From Cucumis sativus (taxonomy: Eukaryota; Streptophyta; Magnoliopsida; Cucurbitales; Cucurbitaceae), in the NCBI RefSeq assembly GCF_000004075.3, contig NC_026660.2, forward strand, positions 29,081,498 through 29,145,497: a stretch of DNA of 64,000 bases. Reading direction: 5' to 3'. Of this stretch, positions 12,601-25,124 are shown in pieces; the stretch's first letter is position 1, and each line of letters starts with the position of its first letter. The translations under genes were made by a program, and so were the position numbers. The notes beneath the pieces are model-generated. The model was not told where the DNA came from. It saw only the letters and a list, made by a program, of their open reading frames with translations, and ran no database searches.

Positions 12601-13426
12601 CACGTCGGGTTGCTGAATCCCAAAAGAACAAGGAGGCGTTTCAAATGGAAAAGAGCCCACGACGAACGTTGACACCTAAGAAAGAAGGCAACAATGTGAT
12701 TGGTCTGTGAGAGTTGCTAAAATGACCGAAGATGAAGGTTTAGAGCTAGTTATATAATTATTGGTTGTTGTTTGATCAACGTAGTGATAATTAATGTATA
12801 AGTGTGTTGTCTTGCGGTACCCCGACCCATCCACTGCCTTTACACACTGTTTTTCTTTATAATCCATCACTCATGTCTGCTTTCTTTGGACCACCCATCC
12901 TTAATACATTCAATTTTCTAAATTATGACTATGCCATATGAATCTTATACTCCTAGATTACAATTCACATTGCTACCTATACTCACCTTCTACTTTAGGT
13001 GTCATCAAATTCATATATTATGTATATTATATATGTGTGTGTTGCCCACAAATCCGCCGCCCAGTACCATATCTCAGATCTTCTTACTTCACAAAAATCA
13101 AATCAAATGATGGACACACATCACGAGTCCTTAATTCCTTACTTATTTATTTGCATGGATTTCATATATTTCGAGCAATGCATTATTATTATTATTATTA
13201 AAAGGAAGTATAAGTTTCCCAGATCATTAAATTAAAATAAGAATAATAAAAGGTATTAAAGGGTAAAGTTTTTAATTTTTGTTTCCCCTCCTGATTAATT
13301 AATTCGTACTATCCGCCGTAACTGCTTCTGTCTTTAAAATTCAATTCATTGATATCTCACACTCTCAGTTCCCAAATCTTCCACCTTTCCCTCAAAATTA
13401 CAATGCTCTGAAGCCTGCTCTCACAA

Positions 13427-14254
13427 ATGGGTTGCTGTCTTAGTTCCACCCAATCCTTCAGTTCACCTAACAAATTCCATTCCAATTCTGTCAATGTAAG
13501 CAGAGACCCTCCGTCTTCCATGGAGGAAGAGACCGTCAAAGAAGTGCTCTCTGAAACACCTGCTCTCAAACCGCCGCAGAAGAATAATTCTGCACCTGAA
13601 CAAGATGAATTTCGCAAACCACTCGGTGATGAGATCGAGAAGAAGCTTTCTGAAATTCCCATTAACGGAATTCCAGAACAGCCTTCTGAATTCTATGAAA
13701 TTTCCCATATGAACAAGTGTATCTCAGTCTCCGCCGCTACTTTCACTGATCAAACAGACGGGGGCGGTGAAGTTCATCAAACGGTTTTGAAATCATCGCC
13801 AGTGAAGTTGACGAAAAATCAATCAGTTTCCAGTGACGTTGAGTTAAAAAGAGAAATTCAGCAGAGCAGGACACTGACCCGGAGATCCGACCAGTCACCA
13901 GTTCGACGAAATGGCGCCGTTGGGTCGATTAGAATGGTTCATAACAGAGACATGAGCCCGGCAATGGCGCGGCGAGGATTGAGAGCAGAGCCTCCCCGAA
14001 GAGACCCAGATGAGAACTCCAGCCGGAGATCCCACTCACCGTCTACCGCTCGTTCTGACAGCGCAGGGTATAGATCTGCACTCAGTCGGACACCGTCAGC
14101 GAGAAAGTCCGGTAAATCATCGCCCATTACGGCGATGACAGCGACAAGTCAAAAAGTTGTAGAAGAAAACAATATCGTAGATGGAAAATTCAACACTCAG
14201 ATTGAATCACTTGAGAACCCTCTGGTTTCATTAGAGTGCTTCATCTTCCTCTGA
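13427..14254 (+). CDS. MGCC-type lipid-anchored, SR-rich protein of unknown function
   Basis: A single-exon protein of 275 residues. It begins MGCCLSSTQS, a textbook N-myristoylation signal (Gly2) followed by two cysteines that could be S-acylated, which predicts membrane association. The middle is disordered and rich in Ser, Arg and Pro (about residues 135-240), with many SP/RSP sites such as RRSDQSPVRR and RRSHSPSTARS that could be phosphorylated. The C-terminus, ENPLVSLECFIFL, is hydrophobic and ends abruptly; I believe related plant proteins share it, which argues that this is a real gene end. The first ATG is preceded by a C/T-rich leader. Automated pipelines often name such proteins 'serine/arginine repetitive matrix-like', but nothing here indicates splicing. 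Function unknown. Confidence 0.85.
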   Translation: MGCCLSSTQSFSSPNKFHSNSVNVSRDPPSSMEEETVKEVLSETPALKPPQKNNSAPEQDEFRKPLGDEIEKKLSEIPINGIPEQPSEFYEISHMNKCISVSAATFTDQTDGGGEVHQTVLKSSPVKLTKNQSVSSDVELKREIQQSRTLTRRSDQSPVRRNGAVGSIRMVHNRDMSPAMARRGLRAEPPRRDPDENSSRRSHSPSTARSDSAGYRSALSRTPSARKSGKSSPITAMTATSQKVVEENNIVDGKFNTQIESLENPLVSLECFIFL

Positions 14255-17200
14255 TTTTGTGCGTGGATTTCACTGATCTTTCATTTTTCTTGTTTGATTG
14301 TATTAAAGTTTTTTGAGTGAACATTGAAGTAAATTAAACAACAACGGCGGTGGATCGCCGGAGAATTAATTGAAGGTCACTGGAAAGGTTGGTATGTTGG
14401 ATATTAATTTTCAAACTAGAAGTAAATTAATGGAATTAGATTTATTTGTTAATGGTTGTGATTTGAATGAGGTAACCGACGTAAAAGAGAAGACAAAATC
14501 CGCCGCATAAATCACTGTTGATCACATGATTTTAGAGGGAATGGGCTGTAAATTGTTAATCACATTGTTAATCCAAAACCACAACCAAAAATGGTAGAGT
14601 AGCTCAATTTGTTGCTTTAGTTTTTGTTTTTAATTGAAGATTATTATCTTGAGAAACTTCTAATTCTAAATAATATACTCTTCTCTAGATTTGGGTCTCC
14701 CATCCCCAACTGTTCCTTCACTCTACTCTTTTAAATTCTCAATGTACTTGTAATTGAAATTCCAAGTTTGGAATTCTTTCTTGGGAAAAACTTCTTCATT
14801 TCTTCACTAGGATTCCAACACACATGCAGTCAGAATGAGAGAATTTTTTGCCAATCTCAACGAAGTTTTTCTATATTTGTCTCCTGTCACATGATATAGA
14901 TAACCCAAGACATAATTTAATATTTTTGCCCTTTTGCAAATAGAACTCAACGCATACCTATAACGTCTATTACTCTCTCTCACTTTCCTTCTCTTCTCTC
15001 ATAATAAAATCCAATGAAATATGAAACCTCTACAAACAAACTCATAATAGCGATCCCTTTACAGCAGTAACAAATGTTGGCAGATGCATGCTGACATAGA
15101 GAAAAGAGAAAAATTCTTAAGTTAAAAAAATTATAGTAAAATGGGAGCTTCTATATGTAGTTGTTTAGTTTATCTTTTCCAAGAGGAAATAAATCATAAA
15201 ATGTCACAGAGTTTTTGTACAACGTTCTTTTTTTCTCGTGAATACTTTGGTTTCTAAGTTAATTTTGTAAAGTAATGTAATATTAAAGCATGAATCATAC
15301 ACTTGGGTTGGTTTTGTATAGTACATGAGTTAAGAGAAAGCAAACCACACATCAAAACAATAAATTCAACTTTTCAACTCTGTCTTACACAAAAAGCTAA
15401 GTAGATGGTGAGCTAAATGAGTTGATACACAATTATACATAAATTCAAACTTAAAAGAAGCTACGTACAATTATATAAAAACAGTATGAAAGTTGTGCAT
15501 TTCATGTCACTTTCTTAATTAAAGAAAAGGGTTAATGATGTAACAAAAAACTTTTGAATTGAGAGGATGAGAAGAATGAAGTTGAAATTCAGATAGAATT
15601 GGGAGGGAAAATGGAAGAATGGGAAAACTCCGTTTTAAGGCCGTTGGGAGTAAGGCAGCTAAGTGTGTGGTGGTCCAATGCCATTTGGAGTCATTCCAAC
15701 ACTAAATACCAAATCAAATTTCTGGCTGCTTTTGGTAAGTGGTAACTTCAATTCAATCTTTTTAAAAAAGAAAACAACTTTTTTTGTTTTTGAGATAAGA
15801 AAAAAAGGTGAAAAAACAGTTTCCTTTCTAGTGGAATCCTATGGAAATTGGAAAAAATGGCTTTTAGGTACATCACACATCCATTTTCGTACATTGTTTA
15901 TTCAATGTTTTTATTACAATTTATCACCAAACAAATTTTCTTTTATTTCAAAATGTTTTCTATATAATTGGAAGTAATATGGAAAGATAAGTGAAGGCAA
16001 TAGTGTTGCTTTTGTGATAGGATTTAAATTTGGAGGTTGAACAATGATGAAGTTATGGCTTGCTTGTTTGAGGCCATTTTCAGTGCATTTCCAACGTCTA
16101 TATCAAATGTTCACACTACAAAAGTAGTTTTCATTGTTTTTCGTGTTAGATGATTCCAATATAAAGTTACAAATTAAACCTCCATGCAAAATTAATCAAT
16201 TTAAACTAAAAACGAGAAATGCCATTTTTAAGCTAAGTATAAGAGAAGAGATGATGGAAATGACATTATACTATAGCTAGTTCATGTCCAAGAAAGGCTA
16301 CACTTCTTTCCATGACAAATATTCAATAAGAACAACTTCGGGTGATTGTTTTAACATTTCTAGATATTTTTTTTTTTTTTCCAAAAATTTATCCTTTTAA
16401 GTCAACTATATGTGGTTTTTTCTTCTTTTTTCTTTTTTTTCTGCCACCTTTTAGCTTGGTTGTTAAATTGAAAGGAAGTAGACAAAGAAAAAGGTTAGGA
16501 AACAAAAGATATAAAAGCAGAAAACTGTGAAAAGAAAAAGAAAAAAAAGGAGATGCACTATGAAGTGTCGTGAAAGGGAAAGTATTAGGCTCAAATAATT
16601 GATAAGCCCATTTCACTTGTATTGGCCTCCATGGTTACACACGAAGCCCATATTTTCACAAAGTTCACGTCTCCAAATTTTTAGATGGCTTTAATCTACT
16701 CTTTAAGCCATGTATTTTCAAGGGTTTAATTTTAAAAAAATGTCATTTTTCTTTCTTGACTCAATTGGAATGAATCCTCAATTTCTAGTAGTCAATTCTT
16801 GTATTTCCAAATTCCTAATAATTTAGCCCTTTCAAATTTTGCATGCAACAATCTAGTTTCTACAATTTCAGTTTTGAAATGATTTAGTTTCTATTAGATA
16901 AGTCCTCATCAAACTTAATTATCATTTTTAATTCTCGAATGAATTATTCATTACAATTTATAAATAAACTTGATATTTAAATATCCTATCAATTTTTATG
17001 TGTGAAAAAATTGTTTAAACATATTTTTCCGATATAATTTTGTAAAGTTAAATCACTAAATTAACAATACCTATTAAAGTTCAACGGCTCCATTATTATA
17101 TTAAAAAAAAAAAGTCTATATAATGGCATTTTGCTAACATTTTTATTATGTTTTATCAATTTCTCTGGGAAATATTGATTATCAAGTGTCGATATCAAAT

Positions 17201-19531
17201 GTGATCACATTACACCTGAACTTCAACCAAGGCCCCAAAAAAAAAAAGTGTCCAGGTGACAAACTTTGACGTGCTTCATACACTAGCACAAGGGAGATTT
17301 TTTTAACTTAAAAAAATATGTGAATCTTTTCAAGAGAGTTTACACGTTTTTTCTAAAAAAAACTACGTAGAGCTAAGACATTTAAAATTTAACTAAAATG
17401 ATTAATTTACAAGATCTATGAAGGCAGTGATTATATTTATATAAGAGTAACATCAAATTTATTATTTTATAGCCACCGATCTATAATAAGAAGAAGAATA
17501 AGATACATAAAAGTAGTAATGTTTGATATTTCATAAAGTTTTGGTCGTTTTTAGTAAATATCTCAATGTAGTGGGTACCTATGTATAAAGATGGCCACAA
17601 ACGCCTCCTATTTCAAGTAGACATATACTGTGTAAAATTGGTCCCATACACACATATAAATAAAAGCCACCTAAAGATTTACAAGCCTATACTCTACATA
17701 ATATTGTCACATATATCACAATAACAGCCAAAGTAATTTGAGGTTTCATTAATCAAATTAATAATAATAATAATAATAACACGAATTAATAAGACATCAA
17801 TTAATATTGATAATTAAATCTTCCTTGCATTCCACCATCAAGAGAGGAAAAAAACACACAAAAGTGGTGTAATAAAATGCAAAATAGTAGTAGGAATTGA
17901 AGTGCCAAAATGATATATTGATGTATTCTTGTTACTTCTTATATACCATGAGATTATGAGAATACATTAATAAGAAAAGAAACTTGAAATTGTATATAAA
18001 TAAAGTGTATGTGTGTGATTTGATTTAATTGAAGTTTAGACTATAAATTAAAGGAAATTTTAAAATAAATGAAGGGATGAGATTAGAAATTGAAGGAATA
18101 AATATTTACTTTTATTTTCTTTAAAAAATTACTATTTGTATTTATTATTTTATTGGATATATAATGGAATACTTTTTTACTTTAGATCCTACGACACAAT
18201 ATAAGTGGCAAAAATTCCTTATGCTTAATTCAAAATTTAAGAGAGTAGGGAAAACAAAACAAACCAAAAAGCAAACAGAAAAAGAGGGGTAGATGGACTG
18301 AAAAGTCTAAAGACATAGGTTCATAGAAAGGAAAAAATAAGAAAGAAAAAGAGGGGCTAGGTGATCTCCAAATAAGTAAAAAAAACAGACACATGGAATT
18401 TTACCGATATTATCATTCAGCTTGTAATTTATTTCCATTTTGATTTACCATACACCGTAAAGAAAATCAAACCTACTTGAGAAATAAATATTCGATACTG
18501 CAAAAAAGCTAACAAAAAAAAGATATCGAAGAAATCCAGCAGAGATCCTATTGATGTGTGTGACATTGGAAATCTAAAACGTGGAACTTTTTCTATGTTT
18601 TAGCCAACACACTTTCGGCTTCCAACAGTAAAGCTAAGTTTTTACCCAATAACATAAAAAGTCATTTTCCTATCACCTAACCTAATCTTAAAAAGCAATA
18701 CACCAATTTAGCATGCTTCAATCCAACCCCGATTCATTTCCTCTTTATACTTTTGCATCATAAATTGACGTAGAAATGGCTTAAACTTGACAAATTTTAG
18801 GTCTAAGAGGAATACCATCCATGTCCTATCCTGGCTGAAAATTGAGATATCAGTAAAGCGAGGGATACTGTCCATTTGATCTTTCTTAAGATCTCAACCC
18901 TCCGCATTTGTTTTGCTGAAACGAAATAGCTTAACATTAGTTCATATCAATTCTAAGTACTACACTATGTAAAATAAATTTTAAGTTCAAATGTCCTACA
19001 GGAATTTGTAAATTATTATTATTATTATTACTTAATTACATTTTAATTAATATTAATCTGAAATTGCCAATTTTAAAATTCATTTAGAGTTTCGGAACTG
19101 AATTTGAAATTTGAAAGAGCCACTACTAAAATAGAATGAAATTCAAAAACAGTACTTAAATTTAAACCTACACTTTAGTATATAGAAAGTGAAATGGACA
19201 AAAGACAACGAAAAGAGCAAAAATATAGAAGATAATATATTCGATGAGGAAGAGAAAGTAATAAAATGACAGAAAATTCTGATAAGGCATCGGTTGTTGC
19301 AGAGAGAATCTGCAGAAAAGGTAGAAGAAGACCGAATGGCGTTTGTACAAATGGGAAAACGATCTTGCGAGGGAATGGCAACGGGCATTAATGGTAGCCA
19401 AATTATATTTGAAAAAGGAGAATTTGGAATATGGGCCTTCCTTCCATACCCCCCCACCCATCTGAACAACATCAACAAAGAGCCTTTATTGGGAGGATCA
19501 GTCTTCTGATCACCCGACCCTATGATCTAGA

Positions 19532-19537
19532 CACGTG
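19532..19537. promoter_or_regulatory. G-box (CACGTG) in an ABRE context
   Basis: The sequence gacacgtggcac contains a perfect CACGTG core within an ACACGTGGC abscisic-acid response element. It is about 1.6 kb upstream of the small gene at 21129. Which transcript it serves is not evident. Confidence 0.35.
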
Positions 19538-20715
19538 GCACTTGGGGGTCCACCCAAAAAAAATCCTATCCCCGGCTTGTGGTAACCCATTAAGAAAGAA
19601 AAACTGAAGAGGGACCCCACCATGAGAAAATAATGTCATGTGGAAGACTTTAGCATAGCTGATGGAAAAACAGACAATTATCTCTAAGACTCAACTTTCT
19701 ATAGGATAATGACCCTACAGAAAGGTAAATTGAAAAAGAAGACAAGGGTCACGTAGTTGGCTAGAGTGACAAGTCATTAGCCAAAGGATGATCCCCATCT
19801 CCCTTCGTAGCATTATGTAATTCTGCACAGTAAAGGGGGCGATGGCAAAAGACCCCAAGATTGTATGGGGGAGAGAGAGAGAAAGAGAGATGGAGTGAGA
19901 CAAAAAAGAGATTATTGGTTAAATGGAAAAAAGTAAAAGGGCAATGGAAAAGAGCGTGTGAGAGCTATAAGACCTAGAAATCCTATAAAGTTACCAAGAT
20001 GTATCAAGTTTCTCCACTTTGCCTGGTATAGGAGACAAATCAGTGGATAAGATAGCCAAACTCTGATTTGATTGATCAATACAACAGTTTCTGTTCCATA
20101 GGACACCATTATATACTAATTTGGTTCAAAGTAAAATACAACTCTAATTCCTAGATTTTTAATCAAGGCTTTAATCCTCGTATCTGTAGTTCTTAACCTA
20201 GATCATTTGATTTTCAACACTAATTGTACACGATACTTCGATGTAGGTGTGTGTATTCCTTTTTTCTTTTCCTTGAAAGAGTGCACACAAGCCAAAGTTC
20301 AAAATAAAAGAACTAAAGAAGTGTTTTGACCTATTGATTTTATTTTATTCTGAACCACAAGGCTCAGTTTCTGTTAAGTGGGGTTTTGGACTAATACCCC
20401 ACAGGATTCCTGCAGCAGTATTTTTCTGTTAAATTCATAACGGAGAACGGGTTTGAATTGTTATAATCATTTTCTGTAAAAAAATTGTACTTTGTTTTTT
20501 AAGAATGTTCAAAAGGAAGTTTATTCCTTGCTTTTAAGGAACCATAGAGATGGTTAAGGAGTTTAGTGGAACATAAATACTTTTATGCCCGTGAAAGAGG
20601 CGAAGACCGAAGACATACCGTTGAACATAGTCACCTTCCTTCGTTACTTTTGCCGCAACAATATTCGATATTGATATGTCTCTGTAGGCTCTCTGCCCAC
20701 TGCAATTGCTATTAG

Positions 20716-20770
20716 CTCTCCCTCTCTTTCTCTCTCTCTCTCCTTTTCCTTCTCCTACTCCTTCTCTGTC
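20716..20770. repeat. (CT)n-rich tract
   Basis: Pyrimidine-rich run dominated by CT, about 360 bp upstream of the ATG at 21129. Such tracts are common in plant 5' untranslated regions, so it may belong to that gene's leader. Confidence 0.7.
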
Positions 20771-21128
20771 TTTATCGCTGTAGTTGATGGAATTTGAGCA
20801 TTCCAACATGACTCCAAGGAGAAAAGGCCGATCATCGTAGAGGCTCAACATAAACTGCGCAGCTTCATTGGAAGGCCAAAAGATTACGCTTTGCCCTCTC
20901 TCATTTCGCCCTCCTTCTGTATACAAAAAGGCGAATCGTCTTTTGTTGTTTTGGTTCTGACACTTCTGCACAAACCTCAGATTGCAACTGCTATTGTTTG
21001 TCTCTGTGTCTGTGAATCCTTTATAATCTTCCTCAAATACCCAGAAACTATCACAACCTGCTCTTCATTTCAAGACATTTTGGGATTAGCAGCAGAAATT
21101 TTAGAGTTTAGAGGTTGACGTTGTATAA

Positions 21129-21410
21129 ATGGGATTTGTGGGAGGCATAGAATGGATGAATACTTACAGTAGAAAGCAATTCAAGAAACTGTTCTGGAGG
21201 ATGAGAGCTGCGATGAAGAAAGCCATCAAGAACGGAAGCAAGCAGCAGTTCAGGTTTCAGTATGATCCTTGCAGCTACGCTCTAAATTTTGACGATGGAT
21301 TATGCAAATTTGAAGCTGTCGCAAGTGAAACACATGCTAAATTTCAAGCTAGTTCAAATTTGAATCACTCTGCCATGTGGGTTTTTGTACTTTTGGTGAA
21401 ATCTGAGTGA
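21129..21410 (+). CDS. Small conserved plant protein of unknown function
   Basis: A 93-residue single-exon protein. It is rich in Lys and Arg at the N-terminal half (FWRMRAAMKKAIKNGSKQQ) followed by FQYDPCSYALNFDDG. I recall short plant proteins with a kinase-unrelated 'FxYDPxSYALNFDDG' block after a basic helix, which supports this being a genuine gene, but I cannot name a characterised member or a function. There is no signal peptide. A hydrophobic stretch near the C-terminus (AMWVFVLLV) is too short to be a confident membrane helix. The ATG follows an in-frame stop shortly upstream, and a CT-rich leader lies further 5'. Adjacent to gene-poor DNA on both sides. Confidence 0.7.
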   Translation: MGFVGGIEWMNTYSRKQFKKLFWRMRAAMKKAIKNGSKQQFRFQYDPCSYALNFDDGLCKFEAVASETHAKFQASSNLNHSAMWVFVLLVKSE

Positions 21411-23695
21411 ATTTTCTTGATAGGCAGATTGACACTTTGCCTGTTCATTTTCTTCTTCTTTCTTGATTAGAAGCCATCTAGTTCCATTTCTGTATATCTA
21501 TGCTTATGATATGATCTACAATTATTAATCGATTTTGGTCTTGGTTTTGTTTTGAGAGAAACTGATCCTAAGGTCTCCTTTGTCATCCTTGATCAATCCA
21601 CTCCTTCATTTAGGTTCTTTCATCTACCCATACGGCAATCCAAGTGTTTAGTATCTATTTCATTTACTTTCCAGACAGCCCCACTTCGGTTATTTTCTAA
21701 CAGCTGAAATTGAATCTTCTGCAAAGTTTTAAAGATGCAAACAAGTGATAGAGTTGGAAAGAAAGTGAATGTAGAAATACAATTATTTTGGGTTAATGAG
21801 ACGGATAATTAAAATTTTCAACTAGTTAAATTAGACTCATTCTGGCATAATTATTTAAGTTAACAGTACTGTTCTGCTCAGAAAAAGCCTGAAATCTTTG
21901 TCATAACTTAGGGTCCGTCCGGCCCCTCTTCAAACCTAGCGATGAACAGAGTTCGCACAGTTTTGAATTTGAAGTTGAATCAAATCATATGCCAAAATTA
22001 CTGAGAAGTCACTAAACAAATCTTCCTATGGGGCATAATTCACCATTTGCAACTTAGTATTAAATGGTCGACTTTATCAGGAAGGTTCAGAAAAGCAAAA
22101 GATATTTGTAAAATGGTATCATGAAACTGAGATTCAATTTGAATTCCATCTTCAAGTTTCTTAGAGGTTCTAATTTTAATGCGAATTCAATCACCATGTT
22201 AAATTGATGAGCTAAAAAGTTAAAATAATCTTGACTGTATTTTCCATGTTAGCACAAGGAAGTGAAACTAGAACAATACAGGCATATAATATTGGCCATA
22301 TTCAGACATCCATTACTTCGGGGGTGAATTATACTTTAGTAAAATAGTAGAATGCAGGAGGGGTGTAAGGAATGTGGATGAGAATGAATCAGAGATTCAG
22401 AATAAGGAATGGGAAAAAAAATGTTTCGATATTGCATTGATGTAAGAAGATCAAAACAGATATGATCTGCTAATATCTGTGAAGAGAATCAATATCAAAC
22501 TTGTATGGAACCTGCAGAGAAAAGAGAAACAAAAAGCCAAAAAAAAGGGTAGCGGTAGAGCATAGTAAAATTAAGGGGCGATAATAGAATTATTCAACAT
22601 TCTCGAAAGGGAACGGTGCCAAAGTTTGAGGATTGAGCCCACACAAAGGGAATCATTCCCTCGTTACTCGGTAAATTTGTTAAACTTTGAAATTAAGAGA
22701 ATGATTTTCCATCATATATCCCTATTTCCCGCAATTATAAAGCAACAGATAACTTATATCTGCCAAAGAATGAAGCATAGCCACATCGAAGTATTTCGTA
22801 GATACAGCAAATGTAGAATGAGACGAAGAGAATCCAGTCAAACTAAAATAAAATCTTTCTGCTTTGCCCTTTTTCAGGAAAGTCCATTTTAGGTTTTTTT
22901 TTCAGTCATTACAAGTTGTTTTGGCTGAGACTGAGAGTGTCCTACGCCCGAAAGAGGTATTGTTGCCTCCTTGCTTTCGGAAGAGAGGTAAAGAATCCTA
23001 TGACATATTGGTTTCTTCACTGTGTTATGGAATATTAGGTGGGAGAAGAACAGACGAGCTTTTCATGGAAAGGGTAGTTCTTGGGGGAAGTGTGATGAGA
23101 AGTTCACTTTAATACTCTCTTTGTATTTCTTGCAACAATTTGTATTATATTTTTTGTGATGACCCACAATTGCAGAACTGTTCAGTAATTGTGGTTCTAG
23201 TGGCGACTTTTTGGTTCATGATGGTTTTTTTAGGCCACTTTGTTCTTTCATTCAAAAAGAAAATAAATACTCATGGACGACCATAGTTTCGTATTTTCTT
23301 GTAATATGACAGTGGTAAAAAACAGATGTCTAGTAAAGCAAATCCACAAATAAAAAATAAATAAATAAAAACATCGGAAAAGCAGGCTAACCTTGTGCAT
23401 GTTTCTGGTTAGTAATGATAACAGCCTTCACCCAGCTGAGTTCAAGGAATTGTAATTTGTAGCATGTGTCCAAGGACGTCTTCACAAAAGCGCAGTTGGA
23501 AACATCTATAAAAGCAAGCAATGCAATTGCTCTATCCTACTCTTCCATCAAACTTTTCTATTACAGGAAGCTATTCCATGAAAGAGCGGAGTATTTCATA
23601 TAAAAACTATTGATTCACATGTTTCTCAAATAAGTAAATGTAAACTGAGAGCATAAAACTTCGATGAGTATATATCGTGAGAATATGTGCGCAGT

Positions 23696-23810
23696 TGGTC
23701 TAGAACACTCACAAATATCAAAATGATAGTTTAACCATCAATGATCTTTGTTAGTGGTTATCTCAAACTGGTCTAGCACACCCACAAATATCAAAATGAT
23801 AGTTTAACAA
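23696..23810. repeat. Imperfect direct duplication, period 73 bp
   Basis: The block tggtctagaacactcacaaa and following 'tatcaaaatgatagtttaac' (from 23696) recurs from 23769 with two substitutions. A shorter related segment, ttggttagtagttatct, occurs again near 23858. Confidence 0.85.
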
Positions 23811-24597
23811 ATTATCAGTGCTTGTCTTCTGTAAAAAAACTATGAATGCTCTTAATTATTGGTTAGTAGTTATCTGAGTAATCTCCAAAACGTTAAGAGC
23901 ACATCATATGTTGGTGATTTCAAATCTTTAACTTTCTCACCTGCATTTCAAATACCCAAGTCATACTGCATCCTTCACTGTTGCCCAATCTGCCATACTT
24001 TGACTCAACTTTTTATCTACACTTCATGTATAAGGAAATACATGATTAGCAAATAGTAGTGTGGAGACGGTACCAGTGAAAAAAAGACGGAAAATACCCA
24101 ATAGAAAAAGAAACACACGGAATCCATATAATGCCCATCAAATGAAACGACAGGACACATTTCTTCCCAGACTCCATCCAGAATTTCCGACCAACGTCAG
24201 CACGTCCCTAGCCTTTACTTCGTTAAGCCCCCTTTCCTGATTTTGTTTACATCGCCTGCAAGTTAAATTAAGAAGAAAAAAAATACTAAATTATAGATAA
24301 CGTTTAAATCTTCCACACAATTGTCAAAACAGCAGACTACACCATTAGATTTTACGCACGCTCGACCGGGATGTCAATTCCTTTGACGCGAATAAAATAG
24401 ATAAAATAACTTCCCAACTGTACTTCGCCTGTTATACTCAATCGACTCCAACTTTGAAGCAACGTGAATTCGCTGCCCTAATATTTTTTAACGGCAGAAG
24501 CTATTTTATTAAATTCATGAGTAGGCAACGTAGTGAGGAATTTTCAAGATCAGGCCTAACCCATCTTTAACAAATCAAGAGTTTCCGATCATTGTTT

Positions 24598-24641
<44 letters not shown>
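24598..24641. repeat. Compound (TA)n(GA)n microsatellite
   Basis: About ten TA units run directly into about twelve GA units. Read directly from the sequence. Confidence 0.95.
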
Positions 24642-24647
<6 letters not shown>

Positions 24648-24661
24648 GGTAGCCTGATCAG

Positions 24662-24883
24662 TTATTTGACCTCTACAGTGGAATAGAAGTAAAGAACTAG
24701 CAGTGCTCCAATCTTTCGTAGATTATGAATCCAGTCGAATACTGTTTGACACCAATGCACCGCACTCAACGCAATCGAAATTTCGCAATAACTCCCAATC
24801 ACCGCCCGAGTCAGTTCCATCCAAGACAATTGCCATTGCCTTGAAACTGCATAATCAAAGCGCAATGAGAAATCGAAATCCAT
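24662..24883 (-). CDS. Candidate small protein, unrecognised
   Basis: A 73-residue open frame starting MDFDFSLRFDYAVSRQWQ and ending STVEVK. It resembles no family I know. What favours it is context: on the minus strand it follows about 150 bases that look like a plant 5' leader, with a cluster of three TGGGCC-type elements 240-270 bp upstream of its ATG. Base composition is more even than in the surrounding spacer. It could instead be the first exon of a longer gene, or part of a non-coding transcript; I could not find a downstream exon. Confidence 0.3.
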   Translation of the reverse strand: MDFDFSLRFDYAVSRQWQLSWMELTRAVIGSYCEISIALSAVHWCQTVFDWIHNLRKIGALLVLYFYSTVEVK

Positions 24884-25124
24884 AGTTAATAATCTACTTC
24901 ACGAAGCAGATCTCCAATTCAACACGGAGATGAGATTGGCATCAGGGTAAATAAAACCAATTTGAAAATCACTCCTCGAATTTTCCCGGGAAAATCGAAA
25001 GGAAGAAATATGGCAAAATCGTCGTCGTTAAACGTAGTTTAAGGTCCGACTATCGGTTTTATTTTCATCCAGTGGACCTCTTTTCTTCTGGCTCACGTTT
25101 CTGGTTTGATTGGTCAACTATATC

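Larger units (their letters stand above)
8508..13426. other. AT-rich spacer: divergent promoter regions and repeats
   Basis: The first few hundred bases are the promoter and 5' untranslated region of the receptor kinase on the minus strand, with pyrimidine and purine runs. The last 200 or so bases, including a C/T-rich leader after about 13330, serve the MGCC gene on the plus strand. The middle is AT-rich, with a (TA)n array, a (GT)n patch near 11270 and an ATT run near 13180. No open frame resembles a known protein. Confidence 0.7.
14255..21128. other. Long AT-rich spacer
   Basis: Nearly 7 kb without a gene I can support. It begins with the 3' untranslated region of the MGCC gene and ends with the promoter and leader of the small protein at 21129. 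In between are A/T runs, ATA/ATT triplet runs near 17760 and 19015, and a GA-rich patch near 19870. Open frames at 15663-15977, 19294-19509 and 20534-20971 have low-complexity or unfamiliar products and no supporting splice context that I could join. Confidence 0.6.
21411..24661. other. Gene-poor spacer
   Basis: Contains the 3' region of the small gene and then sequence with only short open frames (for example 22626-22892 and 22864-23112) whose products I do not recognise. A 73-bp-period duplication and a compound microsatellite are listed separately. Confidence 0.55.

Noticed and set aside
15611-15745. 44-codon frame (MEEWENSVLRPLGVRQL...) with a GTAAGT nearby
   Set aside because: Looks tempting as a first exon, but no downstream exon or homology could be recognised, and frames of this size occur by chance.
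19294-19509. 71-codon plus-strand frame and overlapping minus-strand frames
   Set aside because: Several frames overlap in this interval and none resembles a known protein; no consistent exon structure.
20534-20971. 145-codon minus-strand frame
   Set aside because: Its charged middle comes from the GA/CT tract and no family is recognised; it overlaps the likely leader of the plus-strand gene at 21129.
22864-23112. 82-codon frame with LLPPCFRKRGKESY
   Set aside because: No homology recognised, no supporting splice sites or promoter; kept only as spacer.
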